DNA of 64,000 nucleotides from Pantoea sp. CCBC3-3-1 (GTDB taxonomy: Bacteria; Pseudomonadota; Gammaproteobacteria; Enterobacterales; Enterobacteriaceae), in the NCBI RefSeq assembly GCF_007981265.1, contig NZ_CP034366.1, forward strand, positions 1 to 64,000, read 5' to 3'. This document shows positions 8,491-16,982 of the stretch, one piece after another. The first letter of the stretch is position 1; each line of letters starts with the position of its first letter. The notes under the pieces are model-generated. The model was not told the DNA's origin and made no database searches. It was given only the letters and a program-made list of their open reading frames with translations. The position numbers were made by a program, and so were the translations under genes.

Positions 8491-9252
8491 ATGCTTTCGA
8501 CTACGAACCAACTCGAGGCGTATAAAGCGATCGTATCTGCAGGCGGCCTCACCACGTCTGACAGTGCTACAGCGGCCACTACAGCGGCAGCCAGTGCCAC
8601 GGCCACCAGCTCAGTATTGAGCGCGTTGGTGCTTTCCACGGTGAGCTATCCGTCAAGCGTCACCGACAGAGTGAACCAGATAACCAGCTGGGCTGGCTCA
8701 CTGACTTCTGCAGCTGATACGGCCACCAGCTATGCCGCACTGATAAAAAGCTACAGCGACCCGTCGGTACTTATTCAGCTGACTATTGGCTGGGACGTGT
8801 ACTGCCGCGCGAATAGCCTGAATGCTTCAGAGCTTGATATTTCTTCGGCAATTGGCGATGCGAGTGAACCGTCAGCCCTTAACGCTGCGCTGGTGGGGCT
8901 GGCTACCGTCAGCCTGGCTGCAGCAATGGATGATATCAACACCACACTCGCAGCATCGGCAACAAGTACCGGCACAGCTACTGCAGTAAGCCTGAGCGAT
9001 GAGCAAGTCGCCACCCTGACAGCAGCTGTTACGGCGTTTACCCCGTTGATGGCTTCTGTGACATCCGCTTTAACAACCCTCGCTGCCCGGCAGGTCACCG
9101 CCCAGGCAAGCGCGACAAAAGCAGAGGACGCTTACACCAACGCGATTTCCGTAGCACTGATCTCCTCATCGGTCAGCAGTGCGGCCGTCGCGAGTGCTCT
9201 AAGCGCCATTACGCCAGCCGCTGTGCTGGCACTTCTGACAGGAGAATCATGA
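8491..9252 (+). CDS. Unknown Ala/Ser/Thr-rich protein
   Basis: A 253-residue protein dominated by Ala, Ser, Thr and Val (ATAATTAAASATATSS near residues 28-43), with no Lys clusters, no signal peptide and no clear membrane segment. The composition suggests an extended helical or structural virion protein. It lies between PAAR and the spanin genes with only a two-base gap before and an overlap with Rz after, so it is translated in the same unit. No family recognised. Confidence 0.6.
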   Translation: MLSTTNQLEAYKAIVSAGGLTTSDSATAATTAAASATATSSVLSALVLSTVSYPSSVTDRVNQITSWAGSLTSAADTATSYAALIKSYSDPSVLIQLTIGWDVYCRANSLNASELDISSAIGDASEPSALNAALVGLATVSLAAAMDDINTTLAASATSTGTATAVSLSDEQVATLTAAVTAFTPLMASVTSALTTLAARQVTAQASATKAEDAYTNAISVALISSSVSSAAVASALSAITPAAVLALLTGES

Positions 9253-9716
9253 TGCGCCTTTTCAGCTCGCTGATCAGCTGCGTTAAGTCAATAACTGGGC
9301 TTTCTGTGCGCACCAAAGTTGAAATTACGATGGCTGGGGTTATTTGTGTGGCGGTGTTTGCTGGCTGGCTATGGGTCAAAAACATCATCGATACCAAAAA
9401 TAAACAGACCAGAGAGATAAGCACCCTCAGTACCAACAATGCCACGCTGAAGCAGGAAAAGCTGCAACTGCAGGTGGATAAGTCCGCCGCTGAAGCCCTA
9501 CGTGATACCTACGCAGCGCGCGCCGAAAAATTAAACCAGGAGAATAAAACCAATGAAGCAAAAGCACTGCAGTACCAGGCCGACAGTGAGAAAGTCCGCG
9601 GCCAGTTGGCTGAAATGCAGCGCAATGATCCTTGCGCTTTGCATCCTGTCCCTGACAACGTTATCAGGCTGCAGCAGCAAGCCGTCAGAGACTTCAATGC
9701 CCAATATCCAGGTTAA
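9249..9716 (+). CDS. Inner-membrane spanin (Rz-like)
   Basis: A 155-residue type II membrane protein: a short N-terminal cytoplasmic part, one transmembrane segment near residues 25-42 (AGVICVAVFAGWLWV), then a long periplasmic coiled coil (about 50-120) rich in Lys, Glu, Gln and Ala. This is the Rz i-spanin plan. The C-terminal third contains the start of an out-of-frame lipoprotein gene, the Rz1 arrangement. Rz/Rz1 fuse inner and outer membranes in the last step of lysis. GGAG at 9241 supports the start. Confidence 0.8.
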   Translation: MMRLFSSLISCVKSITGLSVRTKVEITMAGVICVAVFAGWLWVKNIIDTKNKQTREISTLSTNNATLKQEKLQLQVDKSAAEALRDTYAARAEKLNQENKTNEAKALQYQADSEKVRGQLAEMQRNDPCALHPVPDNVIRLQQQAVRDFNAQYPG

Positions 9717-9924
9717 GATCACGGCCCCCCCTGCACAGCTCAGCGCGTGGATGTGTCGCCTTCCTGATTATGACGTGAAGGCTTACGGGGATTTTCCGGA
9801 TTACATTGAACGCTCGCGAGTGCTCCTGGCTACCATCAATGATCACAATCTGAGCGTGAACCGCGTTAACGGTGCCGGAGCAGTTTCAGACAATGCACAA
9901 TTGACCAAGGATACTAAAAAATAG
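9625..9924 (+). CDS. Outer-membrane lipoprotein spanin (Rz1-like), embedded in Rz
   Basis: This gene begins inside Rz in another frame and extends past its end. From ATG 9625 the product has a lipoprotein signal (MILALCILSLTTLSGC) with lipobox LSGC, so the mature protein begins at Cys. The mature part, about 83 residues, is longer and less Pro-rich than lambda Rz1. A longer in-frame start at 9553 would put charged sequence before the signal and is less likely. It pairs with the i-spanin encoded by the overlapping gene. Confidence 0.78.
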   Translation: MILALCILSLTTLSGCSSKPSETSMPNIQVKITAPPAQLSAWMCRLPDYDVKAYGDFPDYIERSRVLLATINDHNLSVNRVNGAGAVSDNAQLTKDTKK

Positions 9925-10002
9925 TAATGTCTGTTTCGTCGGCTACCTGCTCCTGGAGCAGGTCATGATGAGATATTGGTTACCAAATTGAAGCATCACT
10001 TT

Positions 10003-10026
10003 AAAGGCGCCCATTCGGCGCCTTTT
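10003..10026 (+). terminator. Terminator after the spanin genes
   Basis: AGGCGCC, a four-base loop and GGCGCCT form a strong stem followed by TTTTTCTTTTT. It separates the spanin unit from the capsid gene. Confidence 0.8.
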
Positions 10027-10038
10027 TCTTTTTAAACT

Positions 10039-10052
10039 AAAGATACTAAATG
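10039..10052 (-). promoter_or_regulatory. Partial phage promoter-like element before the capsid gene
   Basis: On the minus strand this reads CATTTAGTATCTTT, the core of the recurring element without the ATGTCA half. It lies about 70 bases before the capsid gene but points away from it. A similar partial copy lies at about 9909-9918. Possibly a half-site; weak. Confidence 0.25.
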
Positions 10053-10120
10053 TATCAGGTAGGAGATGTAACTTTCCTTAGAATCAAGCCGATTAGCAAC
10101 CTATCAGAGGCTTAGTTTCT

Positions 10121-11830
10121 ATGAGTGATACCACCCTATTTAAGAAGCGCATTGCCGAGATCTCTCAGCGTGCTTCGCGAGTAACCGCGATTTGTTCCGA
10201 TGCCCAATTTGGTGAGGCCGGATTCATCAAAAACCCTGCCTTGCGTCGTGAGTCTATGCTGAATGCAGCAATTAAAGATCCGCTGTTTGAAGGCGTAAAT
10301 CAGGATGCTGTAGCGCAGATTGTGTCCGCATGGGGTAATGCTTTCGCAGATTACACAGCTACTCACAAGCGCGCCCCTCGCCCTGAGATTCTGGCAAGTG
10401 CGCACCAGACCTTGGAAAACTGCCTGATGGCAGAAGGCGTCAAGCAGAGCGGACAGAAAACCACCACTGAGCACATGTTAGAAAGCGTCAACGGCGAGAT
10501 GATGAGTGGCCAAGACGGTATTCTGCATCAGGCCATCTTCCTGGCAATGATCCTGCCCGTGGCGCTGGGCGCGCAGACTGGTGACGCATGTACATTCATC
10601 CCGGTACCGCGTGATCAATCTGATATCTACGAAATCATCAACGTAGCTGGCACGACCTTTGGCGATTACACCGTTGGCGACAAACTGGATATGCAGTCTG
10701 TTGGCCAGTATGCGCAGATGCGTCGTAACTACGTTCTGAAGACCCTTGGCGATGGTGAGACTAAAGTCTTTATCTTCAAAATGGCCGACTTCGAAGGTGT
10801 TCCAGTACCGATCCGTAAAGGCCGCACCATCCTGTACATCGGTGGTGAGCAGACCCCTGAAGATAATGGCGAAAATACCCTGCTGCACTCGTACACCAAC
10901 GCAGCCGGCGCGACCGTTTCCCTTACTGCAGCGCTGGATTACACCAACGGCGTCATCACCATGACTTTCGGCGTTGCACCGGACTCTGGCCAGAAGATCG
11001 AAGTCGAAGTTGAAATCAACATCGAAGCTGCACCAGGCCTCATTCCTACCATCAACCAGGAAATGCGCAAGTTTACCGTCAAGCCTTCACAGTATGCCCT
11101 GGCAGCAGAGCATAGCGTGCAGGCTGCATACGATGCACAGCGTGAGTTTGGTATTGACCTGAGCGCGCTGCAGTACCGCACGCTGAAGGATTACCTGTCT
11201 CACGAACAGGACATCATGCGCCTGCGCATTATGATCCGCCGCACCCTGAAAACCGACACGTTCGATGTGGCCATCCCTCAGGACACTAACTGGGATATCT
11301 GGAGCCTGATCTTCAAATCGAAGATCCAGCAGATTTACCGTGACATCGCAGAGCGCACCCAGAGCAATGGCTCTTCCGGTATGTTCGCGGGCTCTGACGC
11401 ATCTCTATTCTTCAAGATGCTGCCACCAGCCATGTTTACCCCGGCTGAAAACTACACCCAAGTGCCGTATGTCCACTTCGTAGGTACGCTGTTTAACGGT
11501 ATTAAGGTGTTCGAAGTGCCGACCGGCGTTTGCGCTGCCTTCACCAAGCAGGGCGTGACCTTCAACAGTTACGACGTCCTGTGCTACACCCGAGATGAGA
11601 ATCCAGGTAAAGCAGGTTTCATTACCGGCGATGCAGTCCCGGCAATCCCGTTCGTTCACCCGACCACTCCGTCGCTGACAAACCGCACCACCTTGTGGGG
11701 CTCAGCGGTCAACCGTATGCACCCACGTAACGGTAATCAGTACTTTACCCTGCTGACGTTGACCAACGCCAAGCCTGGCGGCCTCAACTTCCGCACAGGT
11801 CAGGTCATTGAGAGCGGCTCTTCCAACTAA
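10121..11830 (+). CDS. Major capsid protein (P1 gp23-like)
   Basis: A 569-residue protein at the head of the structural block and directly before the sheath gene; P1 has its capsid gene 23 beside sheath gene 22 in the same arrangement. Residues 1-120 are polar and helical, typical of a scaffolding/delta region removed by the head protease (candidate at 45995-47044), leaving a roughly 45-kDa mature protein. The body has a beta-rich middle and a C-terminal domain (YTQVPYVHFVGTLF, NRMHPRNGNQYFTLLTLTNAKPGG). It has its own terminator and long leader, consistent with strong late expression. Identity rests on size, position and remembered P1 order. Confidence 0.8.
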   Translation: MSDTTLFKKRIAEISQRASRVTAICSDAQFGEAGFIKNPALRRESMLNAAIKDPLFEGVNQDAVAQIVSAWGNAFADYTATHKRAPRPEILASAHQTLENCLMAEGVKQSGQKTTTEHMLESVNGEMMSGQDGILHQAIFLAMILPVALGAQTGDACTFIPVPRDQSDIYEIINVAGTTFGDYTVGDKLDMQSVGQYAQMRRNYVLKTLGDGETKVFIFKMADFEGVPVPIRKGRTILYIGGEQTPEDNGENTLLHSYTNAAGATVSLTAALDYTNGVITMTFGVAPDSGQKIEVEVEINIEAAPGLIPTINQEMRKFTVKPSQYALAAEHSVQAAYDAQREFGIDLSALQYRTLKDYLSHEQDIMRLRIMIRRTLKTDTFDVAIPQDTNWDIWSLIFKSKIQQIYRDIAERTQSNGSSGMFAGSDASLFFKMLPPAMFTPAENYTQVPYVHFVGTLFNGIKVFEVPTGVCAAFTKQGVTFNSYDVLCYTRDENPGKAGFITGDAVPAIPFVHPTTPSLTNRTTLWGSAVNRMHPRNGNQYFTLLTLTNAKPGGLNFRTGQVIESGSSN

Positions 11831-11847
11831 GACACCCTCGCTAACCC

Positions 11848-11868
11848 AAGCGCCCTCCGGGGCGCTTT
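11848..11868 (+). terminator. Hairpin after the capsid gene
   Basis: AAGCGCC, loop CTCC, GGGGCGCTT followed by TATT, 17 bases after the stop. A weak-to-moderate terminator that would raise capsid mRNA over downstream genes. Confidence 0.65.
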
Positions 11869-11885
11869 ATTAAGGAACATACTGA

Positions 11886-13484
11886 ATGTCTCAATACAGT
11901 ATCCCCTTTTCGCTGACTAACGTCTCAGCGGTAGCGATTTCGGACATCAATGCCGATAGCACGCTCACCACTGGCTCCACGTTAAATCAGTCGATCTGGT
12001 CAGGCGTAGGTACGTTTGCCCGCGGCAAACCGTTTACTCCGCTAAAGATTACCAAGGCGAACTATCTGGACGTGCTCGGTGATGCTATCCATCCGTCAGT
12101 AGGCAGTCAGTTTGAGCCAATGCGTCATGTTTATGAGGCGGTTCAGCAGACTGATGGCTACGTTTTTCGCGTGGTGCCGGAAGATGCGAAATTCCCGCTG
12201 GTCATCTTCTCTTATGAGAAGGACTCAAGCGGCAAATACACCATCAGCTACTCCACCAGCGCGCTGGCCTATGGTGCCGACATTGAGCTAACTGAAGGCC
12301 AGTTCCTTGCCGTGTACGTGGATGACGGCGACCCGTCTACCACTCGTCACATCACCTTTGTGGCCGATCCTTCTGATGCGACTCGCTTCAATCTGAAGCT
12401 GACGCAGACCAACAAGCTGGGCGTAACGACCACACTGGAAATCGTCTCCGTTTCATTCGACACCGAAGGCGTCGACGCAATGGGCCGTCCGAACTATATC
12501 GAAACGGCATTGGAATCCCGTTCAGGCTATCTGCGGGCACTCTGTGATGCCGCTGTAGCGCCGCTGGTGGGCTTTACAGCCACAACGGCCCTTGCCTTCA
12601 CCGGCGGCACTAACGGCACGCAGAACACCATTAGCGACGGGCAGTACACCACTGCTATCGAAGCGCTGTCTAATGCGAATGTTAACTACACCGCCGTTCT
12701 GGGATTGGGCTGCTACAACAGTGTCGCGATCGGTCTGCTGGCTGACATCTGTAAAGATCGGCGCGTTGATGGTTACTTCGACCTCAAACCAACCCTGACC
12801 TATGCGGAAGCCGTGACGGCCGCCGGTGATATTGGCTTGGTCGGTACCGATTACAACTCCCTCTGCCTGTATCACTTCCCTTATACCCACAAGGATAAGT
12901 GGACGACCGGGCGTGTAGCGGTAGGCCTGTCTGGTACTGCATATGCGGCCAAGGCAAAAGGTGTTGCGCTTAACAACGACGTGGGCGGCTGGCACTACTC
13001 CCCCGCAGGCGAAACTCGTGGCCTGATTAACCGCGCCAACATCCAGTTGATCAGCGGATCCGGTACGCCTGATGATGATGCGATGTATACCGCGCGAATC
13101 AACAAGGTTGCTGTAAGCACAACTGGCAAGATGATCATTGACGATGCACTGACCACCTACAGCGAAGAGAACTACCTGCGCTTCCAGCATGTGGCCTCGC
13201 TGATGGACACTATCAGTCGTTACTTTTTCCAGCTGGGCCGCACGCTCAAGCATCAGCCGGATAAAATAACTGAAACGTCACTGACCCGTGAAATGACCAA
13301 AATTCTTGATCGTTTTGTTGCCTCTGGTGCGCTGGTTACGCCGCGTGATACCGACTCTGACGGCACGTCACCCTATCTACTGAAGGTCACTCAGGTTGAA
13401 TTCGACTACTGGAAAGTCGAGTGGTCATGCTGCCCGACTGGTTCCGCGCGTCGCCTCTTGGGCGTTCCGTCTCTGATTAAGTAA
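11886..13484 (+). CDS. Contractile tail sheath protein (P1 gp22-like)
   Basis: A 532-residue protein with the sheath signature: an N-terminal arm (GVGTFARGKPFTPLKITKAN), a variable insertion domain (about 100-250) and a conserved C-terminal core (FQLGRTLKHQPDKIT, then a final beta segment with SARRLLGVPSLIK). Sheath subunits polymerise around the tail tube and contract on infection. The length fits the roughly 57-kDa P1 gp22, and the position right after the capsid gene matches P1. RBS AAGGA is at 11872. Confidence 0.85.
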   Translation: MSQYSIPFSLTNVSAVAISDINADSTLTTGSTLNQSIWSGVGTFARGKPFTPLKITKANYLDVLGDAIHPSVGSQFEPMRHVYEAVQQTDGYVFRVVPEDAKFPLVIFSYEKDSSGKYTISYSTSALAYGADIELTEGQFLAVYVDDGDPSTTRHITFVADPSDATRFNLKLTQTNKLGVTTTLEIVSVSFDTEGVDAMGRPNYIETALESRSGYLRALCDAAVAPLVGFTATTALAFTGGTNGTQNTISDGQYTTAIEALSNANVNYTAVLGLGCYNSVAIGLLADICKDRRVDGYFDLKPTLTYAEAVTAAGDIGLVGTDYNSLCLYHFPYTHKDKWTTGRVAVGLSGTAYAAKAKGVALNNDVGGWHYSPAGETRGLINRANIQLISGSGTPDDDAMYTARINKVAVSTTGKMIIDDALTTYSEENYLRFQHVASLMDTISRYFFQLGRTLKHQPDKITETSLTREMTKILDRFVASGALVTPRDTDSDGTSPYLLKVTQVEFDYWKVEWSCCPTGSARRLLGVPSLIK

Positions 13485-13488
13485 GGAA

Positions 13489-14220
13489 TTGAATATGAAA
13501 AGTAATTATTTCCAGAATGGCGCTCACCTGTCTGACGGACTGGGGGCTTTTGGTATGGGTGCTAAGCCTACCGCAGCAATGCTGGAAAGCGTGCAGAAGA
13601 AAGAGCCTGAACAGCAGAAGCCGGTTGAGCTGACGATGGAGCAGGCACAGGTAATGATTCTGGAAGCTGTTGCGGCCAGCGTGAAGAGTGACGGTCTGAC
13701 CGATGCTGCACAGGCTGTCTTTGACTGGGCTGATGGCTCTGACAATACCTACGACGCATTGGACGGCTTTGCTCAGGCGCTGGCGGGCATCGGTGGCGAC
13801 GATGACGATGCGGATCCGACCGACGACCAGCTAAACGCTTACTACGAAGCGTTAGGCAACATGGCCAACTTCTTTGTCACCCTGGGCGCCGACGATGACA
13901 CCATCGCTGCCCTGTTTGATGACGAAGACGACGACATCGCTGCTTCACTGGCAGCGGAAATCAAGGGGCTGGACGCTGACGACCGCGCAGAGCTGGTTTC
14001 AGCCTACTCCCTGTCTGGCGATGACTCCATGACGGAAGCACTTAAAAAAGTCGTGCGTCAGGGCAAGGTAGTGATGATTAAAAAGCCGTTCAAAAAGCGC
14101 CGCCTGTCGGCAGCTCAGCGGATGGCCCTAAAGAAAGCCAGCGCGAAGTCTCACACGGCTCAGGCAAAGCTGCACCGTGCCAAGTCTATGAAGCTACGCG
14201 CCAAGCGTATCGGTCGTTAA
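13489..14220 (+). CDS. Unknown acidic-to-basic virion protein (P1 gp21 position)
   Basis: A 243-residue protein with strongly split charge: residues about 95-170 are Asp/Glu-rich (IGGDDDDADPTDDQL, LFDDEDDDIAASL), while the last 50 residues are Lys/Arg-rich (MIKKPFKKRRLSAAQRMALKK). Such molecules are often capsid-internal or scaffold-like, the basic tail contacting DNA. P1 has gene 21 next to the sheath gene, so this may be the counterpart. It overlaps nothing and is five bases after the sheath stop, so it is co-transcribed. Confidence 0.55.
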   Translation: MNMKSNYFQNGAHLSDGLGAFGMGAKPTAAMLESVQKKEPEQQKPVELTMEQAQVMILEAVAASVKSDGLTDAAQAVFDWADGSDNTYDALDGFAQALAGIGGDDDDADPTDDQLNAYYEALGNMANFFVTLGADDDTIAALFDDEDDDIAASLAAEIKGLDADDRAELVSAYSLSGDDSMTEALKKVVRQGKVVMIKKPFKKRRLSAAQRMALKKASAKSHTAQAKLHRAKSMKLRAKRIGR

Positions 14221-14231
14221 GTAACTGGAAG

Positions 14232-14251
14232 CGGCCACCAGGTGGTGGCCG
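14232..14251. repeat. Near-perfect 20-bp palindrome, second copy
   Basis: CGGCCACCAGGTGGTGGCCG differs by one central base from the palindrome at 5294-5313. Both lie in short gaps between co-directional genes, 10 bases after a stop codon. No T-run follows. Confidence 0.75.
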
Positions 14252-14266
14252 TTCTGAGGTCAATAA

Positions 14267-14845
14267 ATGCAATATTTCGGTGCGGTTTCACCTGATGGCG
14301 TCAGCCCTTATCTAAAAGCCTACATCACCTCTGAGGATTACACCGTGGTCGGCTATATCGGCCAGGGCGCGTCTCTTCAGATTGCATCGATGTGGACGAG
14401 TCCTTTTGAGGGGGATAACGCAGGCTCTATTGCAGGTATTGAGACCGTCGCCAGCGCCGCACAGTCGACTACTACCACGACATCTGTCAACCGATGGAAT
14501 TCACTTATGGTCTGGCAGGGCTCTCAAGCACCGTCGATCAGTTTACCGCTCGATCTTATGGCCATTTATAACCCCTCAGTAGAAGTAGACGGCGCAATTA
14601 AAGCGTTGTGCGCGATGGTTTCACCTGAGCTGAAGGACGTCGAACCGGGTGGCCGCCGCCCCTATGTATGTGCAGTCAACATAGGGCGGCGATTTCTCCT
14701 GGCCGACGTTGTCATTCAGGATGTGAGCTACAGCCTTGATGCCCCGCGCACCAGCGATGGCTACTACCTATCCAACACAGTCACTCTGCAGCTCTCCGGC
14801 ATGGCGGTACAAAACCGTTCGGAAGTCGCAGGGCTATTTATCTGA
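14267..14845 (+). CDS. Probable tail/baseplate structural protein
   Basis: A 192-residue beta-rich protein (VVGYIGQGASLQIAS, RRFLLADVVIQDVSY, VTLQLSGMAV) in the tail block between the sheath and a tube-like gene. The C-terminal two thirds resemble small baseplate or tail-terminator proteins, but no motif is diagnostic. P1 has pmgG or bplB around this point. The spacing to the next gene is 15 bases, so both are in one late unit. Confidence 0.5.
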   Translation: MQYFGAVSPDGVSPYLKAYITSEDYTVVGYIGQGASLQIASMWTSPFEGDNAGSIAGIETVASAAQSTTTTTSVNRWNSLMVWQGSQAPSISLPLDLMAIYNPSVEVDGAIKALCAMVSPELKDVEPGGRRPYVCAVNIGRRFLLADVVIQDVSYSLDAPRTSDGYYLSNTVTLQLSGMAVQNRSEVAGLFI

Positions 14846-14860
14846 TTAGGGGAAAGCCTT

Positions 14861-15355
14861 ATGTCTGGACATCTCAATGCGGCTGGTAACGCAGCGTTTC
14901 TGAAAACGCAGTACACAGCCAACAAATCGATGGGTGAAAAGCTCATTGGTTCCGAATACAAGCTGACTATTGTCGGTCGGGAGGATCTATCAGCTCTGAT
15001 CCGTACCGCGCAGTTCCCGGAGCGCACCCGCGAAGACGTTGAGGACTACGGCCCCAACGGCATGAAATTCAATCAGCACGGTCCGATCCGTAACTCCGGT
15101 GAGATGCCTTGCCAGTCTGTTGAAACCATCACAGGCGCAATGCTGAAATTCATCAAGGACGCGGTTAACAACAAGTCCTATTTCGACGTGATCGTAGCGG
15201 CTTCATCAGAGTCACTGGCTGGAATTGCACCAGATGCGCTGACCGTTACTCTGTCGGACTGCAAGATCTACGTTGATGGTATCGACCTTTCTTATGAGGA
15301 TGTAACGGCATTGGTTCGTCCGAACTTACGGATCGTTTATAACTTCATCGAATAG
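14861..15355 (+). CDS. Probable tail tube protein
   Basis: A 164-residue protein with the tube-like order: an N-terminal strand pair, a loop rich in Arg/Glu (RTAQFPERTREDVEDYGPNG), a central helix (ETITGAMLKFIKDAVNNK) and a C-terminal sandwich ending YNFIE. The size and position after the sheath gene fit the inner tube of a contractile tail. A second tube-like protein follows at 16983. Assignment is by size, order and fold impression only. Confidence 0.55.
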   Translation: MSGHLNAAGNAAFLKTQYTANKSMGEKLIGSEYKLTIVGREDLSALIRTAQFPERTREDVEDYGPNGMKFNQHGPIRNSGEMPCQSVETITGAMLKFIKDAVNNKSYFDVIVAASSESLAGIAPDALTVTLSDCKIYVDGIDLSYEDVTALVRPNLRIVYNFIE

Positions 15356-15494
15356 AATGTAAGCCTCTTTTGGGGCTTTAGCGAACAAATGACACGTGGC
15401 CTTTTAAAAGCCATTAAAGATAAATGCGGATCAAAAGATCCGCATTTTCATTGACGAATCGGTTTACTCATTTTATTAAAATCAAAAATTAAAT

Positions 15495-16004
15495 TTAGCT
15501 CCAGTGACCAGTACCCCCAGCCATTCCCACGGCGATTGTAACCCCCCCTGCCTGTATATAACCTAGAAGATTATGATCCTTATCATAAAAATATAATGCC
15601 TCGTATACGCCTCCATATGCCGTAAACATGAAGCTTTTCGTGTTTTCAAAAAGAGTAAGAACATCGTCCGTATATAAAGTCCCCCACGCCTTCCCTCCTA
15701 CTAGTCCGGACAAGCCACCAGCTTTACCACTAAAGGACTTACCATCACCGTTAGTAGGCGTTGCTTTAATATCGAAATATACAACCCACGCCCAAATCTC
15801 AAGGTCATAGGATTGGTAAGACGGCATAGTTCCTAACTGCTTTATAGTTCTATCAATTCCTTCAGAATCAAGATTTAAGAATTTATGAGCTGAATCGGTG
15901 TAATCCTTCAATATAGTTTCAGGTGGTATCAAAGGCCTTTGATTAGAACCAGAGCTTCCGTCGCTCACACTTGGTTTATTTTCCGGGAGATCTTGATTGT
16001 TCAT
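15495..16004 (-). CDS. VapA/VapB-family virulence-associated-like protein
   Basis: A 169-residue protein inserted on the minus strand within the tail operon, AT-richer than its neighbours. The C-terminal about 100 residues match the VapA family first known from Rhodococcus equi: a Gly-rich KAGGLSGLVGGKAWGTLYTDD, then LFENTKSFMFTA, a hydrophobic strand ending NLLGYIQAGGV and a Gly-rich end GMAGGTGHW. VapA folds as a small beta barrel and alters phagosome maturation. The N-terminal 65 residues are polar and disordered with no signal peptide, so export is unclear. The start at 16004 follows AGGTG six bases upstream. Likely a lysogenic-conversion gene. Confidence 0.7.
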   Translation of the reverse strand: MNNQDLPENKPSVSDGSSGSNQRPLIPPETILKDYTDSAHKFLNLDSEGIDRTIKQLGTMPSYQSYDLEIWAWVVYFDIKATPTNGDGKSFSGKAGGLSGLVGGKAWGTLYTDDVLTLFENTKSFMFTAYGGVYEALYFYDKDHNLLGYIQAGGVTIAVGMAGGTGHWS

Positions 16005-16410
16005 TTTACACCTCATTCTTAGAGGACAACAAACTTTTGGCTTAAAATTAATATATCGACACGGTCGACCAACTTATATTAGTCTTTTTAATATTCAACA
16101 TAATAAATATTTCTGTTTTTATCCTAGTTTTAATGAGTGGTTTTTATTGTATAAACATCAGCCTAATGATTGACTTTATAAGTCCATGAAGATACGACAT
16201 TTTTCAGATCTAATAATCTGACTTACGTAAAAACTTTAAGACTTTCCCTACCAACGTTACTTTAAGTGCAGTTTTATTACATGTACCCTGCAATTTTACA
16301 AACTGATGTCATTTCTACAATTTTGCCGTTCGAGTGTTTTTTTTTACTGAACAGGCTGAAGGAGAGATAACAAATACTAACATGGCGTTTATTTAATAAC
16401 TGGGGGGCAT
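16005..16410. other. AT-rich intergenic region between the VapA-like gene and the tail operon
   Basis: About 400 bases, strikingly AT-rich, without a convincing gene. It holds the ribosome site and probably the promoter of the VapA-like gene at the left, and a partial copy of the recurring element on the minus strand (AAATACTAACATG, 16373-16385). A strong ribosome site (GGGGGG) precedes the next tail gene at 16411. Confidence 0.6.
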
Positions 16411-16980
16411 ATGACACCACTGGCACTGCTTGAGAGCGTTAAACTCCGCTTTAACCCGCTATTGCACGACGATGACACCAAGCTGCAGGCCTTGCTGACT
16501 GAGGCGCTTACCGCCTATCAGGACAGATCTGGTTACGTTAAACGCACCCGCCTGCAGCAAACTGATTCTCTGTCAGTAACCTTCCCTGACGACTATCTGG
16601 AGCTGGTGGCCGTTACTGATGCCACCGGCGACTGGATGTATTCAGACATCATTGACGGAAAGATTGAGATCGAACGGTGCGCCGGTATGCGCTGGCCTCT
16701 CACAATGGAATATCTGCTGAAGCTCAGCGCACTCGATCTTACTTCTGGTACCGTGCCTGCGCCGCTTGTAGGGATTCTGCAAAACTACCTGGAAGCGCTG
16801 ATCGCCATCCCTAACACCGACCGTCTGCGCCGCGTTTCTATTGCGTCAAAGCTCGATGTTTCTAACTTGCCCGATCAAACCACACTTTATCAGCGCAAGG
16901 TTGATTTGGAAGTGGATATGGCAAACCGCGGGGCAATTCCGCGTGCTGTGGCTATCTATTCAAGCCTTGCGAAGGGGTAA
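16411..16980 (+). CDS. Probable head-tail connector or head-completion protein
   Basis: A 189-residue mostly helical protein beginning MTPLALLESVKLRF with a central PDDYLELVAVTDATGDWMY and a C-terminal YQRKVDLEVDMANRGAIPRAV. Short alpha-helical proteins with this N-terminal LLESV..RF pattern are typical gp6-like connectors. It restarts the tail block after the VapA-like insertion and is followed after two bases by a tube-like gene. The role is inferred from position and helical character. Confidence 0.5.
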   Translation: MTPLALLESVKLRFNPLLHDDDTKLQALLTEALTAYQDRSGYVKRTRLQQTDSLSVTFPDDYLELVAVTDATGDWMYSDIIDGKIEIERCAGMRWPLTMEYLLKLSALDLTSGTVPAPLVGILQNYLEALIAIPNTDRLRRVSIASKLDVSNLPDQTTLYQRKVDLEVDMANRGAIPRAVAIYSSLAKG

Positions 16981-16982
16981 TC

